8,515 nt of DNA, from NCBI GenBank assembly GCA_900769175.1, contig CAAGFP010000241.1, forward strand, positions 1 to 8,515, read 5' to 3'. How positions within the stretch are numbered: position 1 is the first letter of the stretch; each line of letters opens with the position of its first letter. Of the stretch, positions 1 through 6,429 are shown piece by piece. The notes under the pieces were generated by a model, which did not search any database, was not told the DNA's origin, and saw nothing but the letters and a program-made list of their open reading frames with translations. The stretch is from Lachnospiraceae bacterium. GTDB taxonomy: Bacteria > Bacillota > Clostridia > Lachnospirales > Lachnospiraceae. Made by a program: the position numbers and the translations under genes.

Positions 1-3000
1 AGTTCCTGAATTTTATCAAAATCTTCGAATACAAGACCACATTCAAATCCGGCTTTTACTTCTTTGACATCGTCCTTGAATCTCTTTAAGGATGCAAGCT
101 TGCCTTCATAAATCTGTTCTCCCTCTCTGGAAATACGAATCTTGCAGTCTCTTTGGAATACACCGTCAAGCACATAAGAACCCGCAATATTTCCCACCTG
201 GGAAGCCTTGAAAATCTGACGTACCTCTGCATGACCGATTACTTTCTCCTCGAAAACAGGATCAAGCATACCCTTCATGGCAGCTTCCACATCCTCAATT
301 GCCTGATAAATGACATTATATAATCTTACATCAACGCCTTCTTTTTCAACAGTGTCTTTTGCCATGGTATCAAGACGAACATTAAAGCCGATAATAATCG
401 CCTTTGAAGCGCTGGCAAGAATGACATCCGATTCATTAATCGTACCAACACCACTGTGAACGACCTTGACCGCAACTTCCTCGTTAGAAAGTTTTACAAG
501 GCTCTGCTTAACGGCTTCCACACTACCTTGAACATCCGCTTTCACAATCAGATTAAGTTCCTTAAGGTTGCCCGCCTGAATCTGACTGAATAAATCATCA
601 AGAGACATTTTTGCCTTCGTATCCGCCATCAGTTTATTCTTATCTTCTTCAATGAAGGTTTCAGCAAAGGTCTTTGCATCTTTATCATTTGCATGGGCAA
701 TGAATATTTCTCCGGCATTCGGAACGCTGTTAAGTCCGAGAATCTCAACCGGAGTTGAAGGCGGAGCTTCTTTTACTCTTCTTCCCGAATCATCAACCAT
801 CGCACGTACTTTACCATGAGCTGCTCCTGCCGAGATAAAATCTCCGACATGAAGAGTACCTTTTTGAACAAGAACAGTCGCAACCGGTCCACGTCCACGG
901 TCAAGCTGCGCTTCAATGACAAGTCCTCTTGCCTTTCTCTTGGCATTTGCCTTTAATTCGAGCAAATCGGCAGATAATAAAATCATATCAAGCAGTTCCG
1001 GAATTCCGTCCCCTTTCTTTGCCGAAACAGGCGCAAAAATGGTTGTTCCGCCCCAGTCTTCCGCAAGAAGGTCATGATCTTCTGCAAGTTCACGCATAAG
1101 ATTATTAATGCTTGGATAAGAATCCATCTTTCTGGAAGGATCGTTGAAGTCATATCCGATTTTATCTACTTTATTTACTGCAACAATAATCTGTACACCG
1201 GCTGCTTTGGCATGGTTAATTGCTTCTTTTGTCTGAGGCATAACACCATCATCAGCAGCTACTACAAGGATAGCAATATCTGTTGCATTTGCGCCACGCA
1301 TACGCATCGCTGTAAATGCTTCATGACCCGGTGTATCAAGGAAGGTGATTTTCCTGTCATTTACCTGAACCATGTACGCACCGATATGCTGGGTGATACC
1401 GCCGGCTTCTTTATCTATTACGTGAGTCTTACGAATCGAGTCAAGTAAAGAAGTTTTACCATGGTCAACATGCCCCATAACACAGATTACAGGAGGACGT
1501 TCCGTTAATACACTCTCATCTTCTTCCTCTTCTTTTAACAGTTCTTCAATGACATTTACTTTAACTTCCTGTTCACAGAGAATATCATATTCCATTGCAA
1601 TTTCTTCTGCTTTTTCATATGAAATCTCCTGATTTAATGTAACAATTTCACCTTTTAAGAACAATTTTTTGATTAAGGCAGCCGGCTGCTGTTTCATTTT
1701 TTCGGCGAGATCTTTGATTGTAAGGCTTTCCGGAATTACAATTACTTTGATGTCCTCTTCGACAACCTCTTCAACCTTCTTTTCCGGTTTGATAAATGCT
1801 CCGGGTTTTAATTTACCCTTGCCTTTTCCTTTTCCGGCACCATCTTCTTCATAAATATAATCTTTTTTATTCTTTTTATTATCTTTTTCCTGACTGATAC
1901 GACGTTTCTCATCGTCTCTGTGTTTTTCGGCATCCATTACAGGTGCATCTGCTCCAAAAGAGGAACGATTGGACGATTTCTTGAAACGATTATCTCTTGT
2001 ATTTCTTTCGTCTGCATCTTTATCTTTATTAAAGCCACCCTGGCCAAAACCACCGCGATTTCCCTGCATTCCGTTACGGTTATTAAATCCGCCCTGGCTG
2101 CGTTCCGCATTCGGTCGATTTCCACCCTGGGATGCGTTGTAGCCACCGCGATTATTGAAGCCGCCCTGAGTACGTTCCGTATTTGGACGATTTCCACCCT
2201 GGGATGCGTTATAGCCGTTACGATTATTAAATCCACTCTGACTGCGTTCTGCATTCGGACGATTTCCGTTCTGAGACTGATTGAAACCGGAACGATTTGA
2301 ATTTGCATTATTCTGAATTCGTTCTGTATTTCCGGTGTTTCCTTTATTACCGTTTGAACGCTGTGAATCCTCATATGCAGGACGATTCTCTTTATTCTGA
2401 ACTGCCTGCGCATTCTCTGATTTAATCGTATTATTAACAGTTTCTGTTTTATTTACAGATGCATTCTTATTTTCAGAAGGTCTGTTGCTTCCGGAAGGAA
2501 CAAAATGTTTTGCAGGCGTAGGAGAAGGAGGGGTCGTAGGACGAATCAAAGAAGACGGTCCCACCGGTCTTGAAAAAGAAGTCTGGTTGTTTTGCTGTGG
2601 CTGGGAAGTCTTCGGTCTGTTTGCATTATTCATTCCGTTTGGCTTATTTCTTTGTCCGCCTACAATAATGATATTCTTCTTTTTCTTAATAACAGGCTCT
2701 TCTTTTTTCTCTGTTTCTGACTTTTGAGCCTCTTTCGTTCCGGCATCTGCCTTCAAGGCCTCTTTCGTTCCGGCCTCAGCCTTCAAGGTCCTCTTCATTT
2801 CTTTCTTATCAGATTCTGCGTCTTTTGCCATTGACTCTGCCTTCTCTTCTGTTTTTTTCTTTTCTTCCGTTTTGGACATTTCTTCTTTTATAGCCTTTTC
2901 TTCCGTTTTCGTCTTCTCTTCTTTGATTGCCTTTTCTTCATTCAAAACATCCGTATTGTCATTTTTTTCCTTCGAATTCTTCTTTGACGGTTGTGTTTCT

Positions 3001-3170
3001 GCATCCGAAGAAAGCTGACCTATTTTTGATACATTCTTTCTTACAAGAGCTTCTGTATCCGCATCAAGATTCTTCTTTGATGATTTACAGGGAAAACCAT
3101 TTCCCTGAAGAAAAGCAATTACATCTTTTCCGGATACATTCAATTCCTTAGCAAGCTCACCTATATTCAT
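1..3170 (-). CDS. infB: Translation initiation factor IF2, C-terminal end cut by window edge
   Basis: GTPase that places initiator tRNA on the 30S subunit and promotes subunit joining in the cytoplasm. The reading frame is open for 1,056 codons from an ATG to the window edge; only the last few dozen residues appear to be missing. A first IF2_N-like domain spans about residues 1-50 (MNIGELAKELNVS). A long low-complexity linker follows (about 53-470: Lys/Glu-rich, then Gly/Asn/Arg-rich). A second IF2_N lies at about 475-545. The GTPase domain has G1 GHVDHGKT (566-573), G3 DTPGHE (612-617) and G4 NKVD (666-669), then the beta-barrel and IF2 C-terminal domains. GGAGGT six bases upstream sets the start. 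The ATG overlaps the ylxQ stop in an ATGA arrangement, which suggests coupled translation. The roughly 560 residues before the G-domain are far longer than in Bacillus subtilis IF2. Identification is certain. Confidence 0.98.
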   Translation of the reverse strand, partial: MNIGELAKELNVSGKDVIAFLQGNGFPCKSSKKNLDADTEALVRKNVSKIGQLSSDAETQPSKKNSKEKNDNTDVLNEEKAIKEEKTKTEEKAIKEEMSKTEEKKKTEEKAESMAKDAESDKKEMKRTLKAEAGTKEALKADAGTKEAQKSETEKKEEPVIKKKKNIIIVGGQRNKPNGMNNANRPKTSQPQQNNQTSFSRPVGPSSLIRPTTPPSPTPAKHFVPSGSNRPSENKNASVNKTETVNNTIKSENAQAVQNKENRPAYEDSQRSNGNKGNTGNTERIQNNANSNRSGFNQSQNGNRPNAERSQSGFNNRNGYNASQGGNRPNTERTQGGFNNRGGYNASQGGNRPNAERSQGGFNNRNGMQGNRGGFGQGGFNKDKDADERNTRDNRFKKSSNRSSFGADAPVMDAEKHRDDEKRRISQEKDNKKNKKDYIYEEDGAGKGKGKGKLKPGAFIKPEKKVEEVVEEDIKVIVIPESLTIKDLAEKMKQQPAALIKKLFLKGEIVTLNQEISYEKAEEIAMEYDILCEQEVKVNVIEELLKEEEEDESVLTERPPVICVMGHVDHGKTSLLDSIRKTHVIDKEAGGITQHIGAYMVQVNDRKITFLDTPGHEAFTAMRMRGANATDIAILVVAADDGVMPQTKEAINHAKAAGVQIIVAVNKVDKIGYDFNDPSRKMDSYPSINNLMRELAEDHDLLAEDWGGTTIFAPVSAKKGDGIPELLDMILLSADLLELKANAKRKARGLVIEAQLDRGRGPVATVLVQKGTLHVGDFISAGAAHGKVRAMVDDSGRRVKEAPPSTPVEILGLNSVPNAGEIFIAHANDKDAKTFAETFIEEDKNKLMADTKAKMSLDDLFSQIQAGNLKELNLIVKADVQGSVEAVKQSLVKLSNEEVAVKVVHSGVGTINESDVILASASKAIIIGFNVRLDTMAKDTVEKEGVDVRLYNVIYQAIEDVEAAMKGMLDPVFEEKVIGHAEVRQIFKASQVGNIAGSYVLDGVFQRDCKIRISREGEQIYEGKLASLKRFKDDVKEVKAGFECGLVFEDFDKIQE
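2065..2290 (-). repeat. 72-bp tandem repeat coding the Gly/Asn/Arg linker of IF2
   Basis: Inside infB, a 72-bp (24-codon) unit occurs about three times. The sequence gatttcc, coding Gly-Asn-Arg, falls at 2117, 2189 and 2261, exactly 72 bases apart. The encoded unit contains GFNNRNGYNASQ and GGNRPN followed by A/T-E-R. It is low in complexity and glycine/asparagine/arginine-rich, so the linker is probably disordered. Copies differ mostly by conservative changes (Ala/Thr, Ser/Gly, Asn/Gly). Copy number may vary between strains. Confidence 0.85.
2728..2787 (-). repeat. 30-bp direct repeat in the Lys/Glu-rich part of the IF2 linker
   Basis: GCCTCTTTCGTTCCGGC occurs at 2728 and again at 2758, a 30-bp period encoding a ten-residue unit LKAxAGTKEA. 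The adjoining segment at about 2850-2945 repeats a charged motif of the type EEKAIKEE/KTEEKA. The pattern looks like expansion of a charged linker and carries no separate gene. Confidence 0.75.
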
Positions 3171-3499
3171 TTAATTACCTCCGCGTCTTCACTTAATTCT
3201 TTCCATAAATCTAATATGCTATTTGCAAAGCCTTCCTGTGTCACCACAACACAAGCCCGCATCTGTTTTCCGATTGAAACACCCAGAATATCCTTCGTGC
3301 TATACTCTATGATTGGTGTATGATAAAATTTACACATATCCCGATAAGATTTCTTTGATGCATCGGATGTATCCGTCGCAACGATTACCAAACATCCTTT
3401 TCGGGCTTTTACCGTTTTTTCAACCATAAATTCCCCGCTTTGTACCTGACCTGCTTTCGCAGCCAATCCAAGCAGAGACAACAATCTATCTCGCTTCAC
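3167..3499 (-). CDS. ylxQ: L7Ae-family ribosomal-like protein YlxQ (GTG start preferred)
   Basis: Small L7Ae/L30e/Gadd45-fold protein, a kink-turn RNA-binding family; its exact role in bacteria is unsettled. Visible family signatures are LLGLAAKAGQVQSGE near the N-terminus, a central strand LVIVATDTSDASKKS, and the C-terminal stretch SIGKQMRACVVVTQEGFA. The frame stays open up to an ATG at 3515-3517, but nothing like a ribosome binding site precedes that codon. GAGGAG at 3510-3515 lies ten bases before an in-frame GTG at 3497-3499. That start gives a 110-residue protein beginning KRDRLLSLLGL, close to family length, and I prefer it. The gene overlaps the ylxR end by 14 bases (32 if the ATG is used). 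Its own TGA overlaps the infB ATG. The family call is secure; the start is an inference. Confidence 0.93.
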   Translation of the reverse strand: MKRDRLLSLLGLAAKAGQVQSGEFMVEKTVKARKGCLVIVATDTSDASKKSYRDMCKFYHTPIIEYSTKDILGVSIGKQMRACVVVTQEGFANSILDLWKELSEDAEVIK

Positions 3500-3758
3500 T
3501 ATTTTCGAACTCCTCATTTAATGCATTATAGATTTCATTGGAAAGACCCATTTTAAAGGAGCGCTCCAGTCCTTTGTTTTTCTGTGCTTTTTGTAAACAC
3601 TCTTTACATTTACACAAATAAGCGCCTCTTCCGTTTTTCTTTCCGGTCAGGTCAAGAACAATTTTATCTTCCGGTGTTTTTAATACACGCATCATAGATT
3701 TTTTTTCTTTCATTTCCATACATCCTACACATTGTCTCATAGGAACTTTTTTATTCAT
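3486..3758 (-). CDS. ylxR: YlxR/RnpM-family RNA-binding protein (DUF448)
   Basis: A 90-residue protein of the YlxR (DUF448) family, always found near nusA-infB in Firmicutes. In Bacillus subtilis a member has been described as an RNase P modulator (RnpM); the function here is inferred from family. Diagnostic motifs are PMRQCVGC (residues 6-13) and GRGAYLC (43-49). Further cysteines at 51 and 54 make a Cys-rich patch. The C-terminal half is basic (QKNKGLERSFKMGL), consistent with nucleic-acid binding. AGGAGGT sits six bases before the ATG, giving a clear start. The gene lies 60 bases after nusA and overlaps ylxQ, so it is part of the same operon. Confidence 0.95.
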   Translation of the reverse strand: MNKKVPMRQCVGCMEMKEKKSMMRVLKTPEDKIVLDLTGKKNGRGAYLCKCKECLQKAQKNKGLERSFKMGLSNEIYNALNEEFENSEAR

Positions 3759-3805
3759 TTCCCGACCTCCTATTTTTGAAAAAGAATTGAAAAATTTTAT
3801 TCAAG

Positions 3806-3842
3806 GAAATGATTCTTTTTATTCTTCGTCAGGAATCATTTC
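3806..3842 (-). promoter_or_regulatory. Hairpin spanning the nusA stop codon
   Basis: A perfect 10-bp inverted repeat, GAAATGATTC (3806-3815) and GAATCATTTC (3833-3842), flanks a 17-base loop containing the nusA TAA (3819-3821). In the minus-strand mRNA the hairpin is followed by a weak, interrupted U-stretch, so it is not a strong terminator. It could be an RNA processing or stabilising element, or a mild attenuator, between nusA and ylxR. The repeat is seen directly; the function is inferred. Confidence 0.5.
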
Positions 3843-4952
3843 ATCGTAAACCTCGTATTCTTCTTCCTCTTCATCATATTCGTAATCTTCATAGCGGAAA
3901 CCGTAAGCATCTTTTGCCTGGGATTCGCTCTTGATATCAATTTTATATCCGGTAAGTTTTGCAGCGAGTCGTGCATTCTGTCCTTCTTTACCAATCGCAA
4001 GTGATAACTGATAATCAGGGACAACGACTTTCGCCGTTTTATCATCCGGATCCGCAAATACAGCAACAATCTGCGCAGGTGACAAAGCATTCTGAATTAA
4101 ATTACCGGGGTTTTCATCCCAATTGATAATATCAATCTTCTCTCCCCCAAGTTCATCTACGATTGCATTCACTCTTGCTCCGTTCATACCAACGCATGCG
4201 CCAACGGGATCAACATTCGGATTATTGGAGTAAACTGCCATCTTTGTTCTGCTTCCGGGTTCTCTTGCAATGCTCATGATTTCCACTGTACCATCTTTGA
4301 TTTCCGTCACTTCTTCTTCAAAAAGTCTCTTTACAAAATCAGGATGTGTACGGCTCACAAGGATTTTAGGTCCTTTGGAAGTAGCTTTTACTTCAAGAAT
4401 ATATACTTTAATTCTGTCAGTCGGTCTGAAATGTTCACCCTTAACCTGTTCAGATTCTGTTAAAATTGCATCTGCCTTACCGAGATTAATGCTGATATTT
4501 TTTCCAAGATATCTTTGTACCACACCGGTAATGATATCTTTTTCTCTGGCATGAAACTGATTATATATAACACTTCTTTCTTCTTCACGAATCTTTTGAA
4601 GAATAACATTCTTAGCATTCTGGGTAGCAATACGTCCAAATTCTTTGGATTTAATTTCAACGTTAATCATATCTCCTACCTGTGCATTCTTTGAAAGCAC
4701 CAATGCTTCGTCAAGAGAAATCTGAAGAATCTTTTCAACCACATCATCGGCAGTCGGAACCACTTCTTTTTCTGCAATCACATGGAAATCTCCGGTTTCA
4801 CGATCAATTGTTACGGATACGTTATCTGCTTTCCCAAAATGGTTCTTACAGGCCGTCATCAAGGAATTCTCAATTGCTTCGAACAGAGTTTCCTTACTGA
4901 TTTCTTTCTCCTTTTCAATAACATTTAATGCTTCAATTAATTCTGTGTTCAT
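3819..4952 (-). CDS. nusA: Transcription termination/antitermination factor NusA
   Basis: RNA polymerase-associated factor that stimulates pausing and intrinsic termination. The 377-residue protein shows the family's domain order. An N-terminal RNAP-binding domain (about 1-125) is followed by an S1 domain (about 137-200, TGVVQRYLGKNISINLGKADAIL). KH1 follows (about 205-282, with DPVGACVGMNGARVNAIVDEL at 248-268, the family's hallmark), then KH2 (about 285-345, AIGKEGQNARLAAKLTGYKIDI). It ends in a very acidic tail (residues 355-377) and lacks the extra acidic repeats of enterobacterial NusA. The length matches Firmicutes NusA. AGGAGG lies 11 bases before the ATG, with a second AAGGA closer in. 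It follows rimP by 22 bases. Confidence 0.98.
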   Translation of the reverse strand: MNTELIEALNVIEKEKEISKETLFEAIENSLMTACKNHFGKADNVSVTIDRETGDFHVIAEKEVVPTADDVVEKILQISLDEALVLSKNAQVGDMINVEIKSKEFGRIATQNAKNVILQKIREEERSVIYNQFHAREKDIITGVVQRYLGKNISINLGKADAILTESEQVKGEHFRPTDRIKVYILEVKATSKGPKILVSRTHPDFVKRLFEEEVTEIKDGTVEIMSIAREPGSRTKMAVYSNNPNVDPVGACVGMNGARVNAIVDELGGEKIDIINWDENPGNLIQNALSPAQIVAVFADPDDKTAKVVVPDYQLSLAIGKEGQNARLAAKLTGYKIDIKSESQAKDAYGFRYEDYEYDEEEEEYEVYDEMIPDEE

Positions 4953-4974
4953 TTTTCCTTTTTCCTCCTATAAT

Positions 4975-5439
4975 CTAAAAATCAAACGCCAGACGAATCA
5001 ATGCAATTTCATTTCTCTGGAATGTTTTCTGAATCTTGTCAATTTCTATCGTAATTGTTTCCTTATTATAAGAAACTAATACTCCGCTAAACTCTTTCTG
5101 TTTATCAATCGGCTTATAAGTTTTAATGTCTACTTCCTGGCCGATTGACTTTTCAAGATGCTTATCTTTTTTTAACACTCTTCCAAGCCCCGGGCTTGAT
5201 ACTTCCAGAATATAAGCTTCTTCAACGAAATCTTCGACATCAAGCGCATCCGAAAGCGCCCGGCTCACATTCTCACAATCAAGAATGTTCACTCCGTCGG
5301 GTTTATCAATATAAGCCCTAAGATAATATTCAGCGCCTTCCTTTACAAATTCAACGTCGTAAATTTCAACTCCGTTCGCCTTAGCAATCGGAGCAAGAAG
5401 TTCTTCCGTTCTGGCTTCATAACTCTCTTTTCTCGCCAT
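4975..5439 (-). CDS. rimP: Ribosome maturation factor RimP
   Basis: Cytoplasmic factor needed for late 30S subunit assembly. The 154-residue length is normal for the family. The N-terminal alpha/beta domain (about 1-85) contains GVEIYDVEFVKEG and the characteristic LEVSSPGLGRVL at 78-89. The C-terminal SH3-like barrel (about 92-154) carries GQEVDIKTYKPIDKQKEFSG and ends in LIRLAFDF. The Shine-Dalgarno AGAGGAAGGA lies six bases before the ATG. It is the first gene of the operon that runs on to infB. A sigma-A promoter and a hairpin lie just upstream. Confidence 0.97.
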   Translation of the reverse strand: MARKESYEARTEELLAPIAKANGVEIYDVEFVKEGAEYYLRAYIDKPDGVNILDCENVSRALSDALDVEDFVEEAYILEVSSPGLGRVLKKDKHLEKSIGQEVDIKTYKPIDKQKEFSGVLVSYNKETITIEIDKIQKTFQRNEIALIRLAFDF

Positions 5440-5456
5440 ATGAAATCCTTCCTCTC

Positions 5457-5491
5457 AACAAACAAGAGTGGACTCCGCAAAGCCCACTCTT
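5457..5491 (-). promoter_or_regulatory. rimP leader hairpin with interrupted U-tract (probable NusA-sensitive attenuator)
   Basis: In the minus-strand RNA, AAGAGTGGGCT pairs with AGTCCACTCTT (arms 5481-5491 and 5464-5474, one G-U pair), giving an 11-bp stem with a six-base loop. It is followed by GTTTGTTG, a U-tract broken by G residues. The structure begins about 20 bases after the predicted transcription start and ends 24 bases before the rimP start. Work in Bacillus subtilis showed that NusA limits its own expression through a NusA-dependent terminator in the leader of this operon. A weak U-tract fits that mode of control. The hairpin is seen directly; the regulation is inferred from family knowledge. 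Confidence 0.7.
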
Positions 5492-5517
5492 AATCTTATC
5501 AGTATTTAACTTTAATC

Positions 5518-5546
5518 ATTCTACACCCGAATTCTATAAATGTCAA
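5518..5546 (-). promoter_or_regulatory. Sigma-A promoter of the rimP-infB operon
   Basis: On the minus strand, -35 TTGACA (5541-5546) and -10 TAGAAT (5518-5523) are separated by exactly 17 bases. The -35 is a perfect match and the -10 differs at one position. The predicted start is near 5510-5511, giving a leader of about 70 bases that contains the hairpin. The 10-bp inverted-repeat arm at 5522-5531 lies in the spacer and touches the -10. Confidence 0.85.
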
Positions 5547-5599
5547 GCAATAATAATCTAAAATTTATTATATTGAATTTCCGTATTTTTTCGGGTGTA
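5522..5599. repeat. 10-bp inverted repeat, one arm inside the rimP promoter
   Basis: TACACCCGAA at 5522-5531 and its exact reverse complement TTCGGGTGTA at 5590-5599 are 58 bases apart in otherwise AT-rich DNA. One arm occupies the -35/-10 spacer and the edge of the -10 of the rimP promoter. The other lies upstream of the -35. This geometry suits a repressor binding two operators by looping, but no regulator is identified. Confidence 0.5.
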
Positions 5600-5819
5600 T
5601 TTTACTATTTGTTTTTCTCCTGCTCTCCCCCCTTTTTGTCAATAACGAAAGAGAGTATACATTGATCTATTCAAAAGGATAAAGAAACACAGAATGTACA
5701 GCAATATTATAAAGAATATAAATATGAGAATATAATTACGAATAGGTGATTAGATTCCTTTGAATAAATTATGTACAATTGTTCCTTTCTCATGACAAAA
5801 AATAAAGTTAATAGTTACT
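5600..5819. other. Intergenic stretch without a supportable gene
   Basis: I find only short open stretches without ribosome binding sites here. The minus strand has a purine-rich run at about 5617-5637 (GGGGGGAGAGCAGGAG) that looks like an oversized Shine-Dalgarno but has no start codon at a workable distance. A TTGACA at 5637-5642 has no -10 at 16-18 bases. The segment would be the distal leader of any transcript starting at the 5908-5936 promoter. Confidence 0.5.
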
Positions 5820-5901
5820 GTGAAAATTAGGCGAATGCCTGTGATACCTTCATTAAGTATATCGATTTCCACCTTAGAATCGACTTACAATACTAGTCGA
5901 T
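5820..5901 (-). ncRNA. Candidate structured RNA: 5' hairpin plus compact three-way junction
   Basis: The predicted transcript of the consensus promoter at 5908-5936 starts at about 5901. It begins with a 7-bp hairpin, ATCGACT/AGTCGAT (5895-5901 with 5879-5885, loop 9). A closing helix follows, GTGGAAAT with ATTTTCAC (5865-5872 with 5820-5827, one G-U). It encloses two hairpins. The first is 5843-5863 (GATAT/GTATC, a one-base bulge, CTT/AAG, a four-base loop). The second is 5829-5840 (AGGC, loop ATTC, GCCT). Junction strands are only 1, 2 and 1 bases. A T-rich stretch (TTTATTTTTTG) follows at about 5797-5808. I do not recognise a known riboswitch or 6S-type RNA. A GTG-initiated 40-codon frame runs through it but lacks a ribosome binding site. 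The pairing is visible in the sequence; existence as an RNA is inferred. Confidence 0.4.
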
Positions 5902-5907
5902 AAAACA

Positions 5908-5936
5908 ATTATAAATCATATGCATAGATTTGTCAA
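5908..5936 (-). promoter_or_regulatory. Perfect-consensus sigma-A promoter facing no gene
   Basis: On the minus strand, TTGACA (5931-5936), a 17-base spacer and TATAAT (5908-5913) match the consensus at every position. The 60 bases upstream of the -35 are nearly all A/T and include ATTATTTCTATTT twice (5938-5950 and 5953-5965), resembling an UP element. The predicted start is near 5901. The nearest downstream protein gene, rimP, is about 460 bases away and has its own promoter. The product is therefore either a small RNA or a long alternative rimP leader. Confidence 0.75.
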
Positions 5937-6303
5937 TATTATTTCTATTTTAATTATTTCTATTTAAATTTAAACTCTTTTTGATTAGATTTTAATTATT
6001 TCAATTCGAGTTTATTTCTTTCATATAATATTCCGGAAAATAAATAAAAAAATCCTCTTTTATATAATTTAATAAAAAGTGGAAACAAAAACAGGAAATC
6101 ATCTTTGATAAAATAGATTTAAGATAATGTATAATCTATATCAACAATATAATACATCCAACAATATTTAGATTATTTTGCTTGAAATCAAAATAACACA
6201 TTAATGAGAAATTTGCAAGAGGAAATTAAATATTTTTTAATTATTTTTTAAATTATTATGAATAATTGTTTAAAATAGTAGTCAATTATTCCGTAAAAAT
6301 ATA
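5937..6303. other. Very AT-rich spacer, no gene seen
   Basis: G+C is about 10-25% per 60-base line by hand count. The stretch contains 15-bp-period direct repeats (5938-5965) and short AT palindromes such as AATTATT-ATG-AATAATT at 6251-6267. An 8-bp inverted repeat lies at 6131-6138/6169-6176. A possible plus-strand promoter, TTGATA (6105-6110) and TATAAT (6130-6135), has a long 19-base spacer and would fire toward the repeat arrays. I see no coding sequence. Confidence 0.5.
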
Positions 6304-6420
6304 CACTTCGCGCGGGGTTCGTCCTACGTGCGCGGGCTCTTTCGATTTAATATGAGATTAATCTTCCACTTCGCGCGGGGTTCGTCCCACGCGCGTGGGC
6401 TCTTTAGATTTAATTTGAGA
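6304..6420. repeat. Two GC-rich 54-bp repeats at 63-bp period, with CRISPR I-E-like dyad
   Basis: Copies start at 6304 and 6367 with CACTTCGCGCGGGGTTCGTC and end with a shared GATTTAAT.TGAGA; I count five differences over 54 bases. The first 39 bases of a copy are about two-thirds G+C, in sharp contrast to the flanks. The second copy contains a perfect 14-base palindrome, CCCACGCGCGTGGG (6386-6399), preceded by GGTTCGT. That order resembles the GGTTCAT-CCCCGC-GCGGGG layout of type I-E CRISPR repeats. Only about nine bases between copies are unrelated, there are two copies, and no cas gene is present, so I call it a tandem repeat and not a CRISPR array. Confidence 0.8.
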
Positions 6421-6429
6421 ATCACGGAA

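Noticed and set aside
1074..2300. Plus-strand ORFs of 60-126 codons opposite infB
   Set aside because: These are antisense shadows of infB with no ribosome binding sites or recognisable domains.
1937..2413. 158-codon minus-strand ORF in another frame of infB
   Set aside because: It lies wholly inside the repeat-rich linker of infB; the repetition keeps several frames open. The infB frame has the domain evidence.
3836..4900. ORFs of 66-94 codons overlapping nusA on both strands
   Set aside because: They are frame shadows of nusA, whose S1 and KH motifs are unmistakable.
5617..5642. Purine-rich GGGGGGAGAGCAGGAG and TTGACA on the minus strand
   Set aside because: No start codon follows the purine run and no -10 stands 16-18 bases from the TTGACA.
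5751..5872. GTG-initiated ORF of about 40 codons across the three-way junction
   Set aside because: No Shine-Dalgarno at a usable distance and no recognisable family; the RNA folding is the better explanation.
6105..6135. Plus-strand promoter TTGATA / TATAAT driving the repeat array
   Set aside because: The 19-base spacer is long and such hexamers are expected by chance in DNA this AT-rich; kept only as a possibility.
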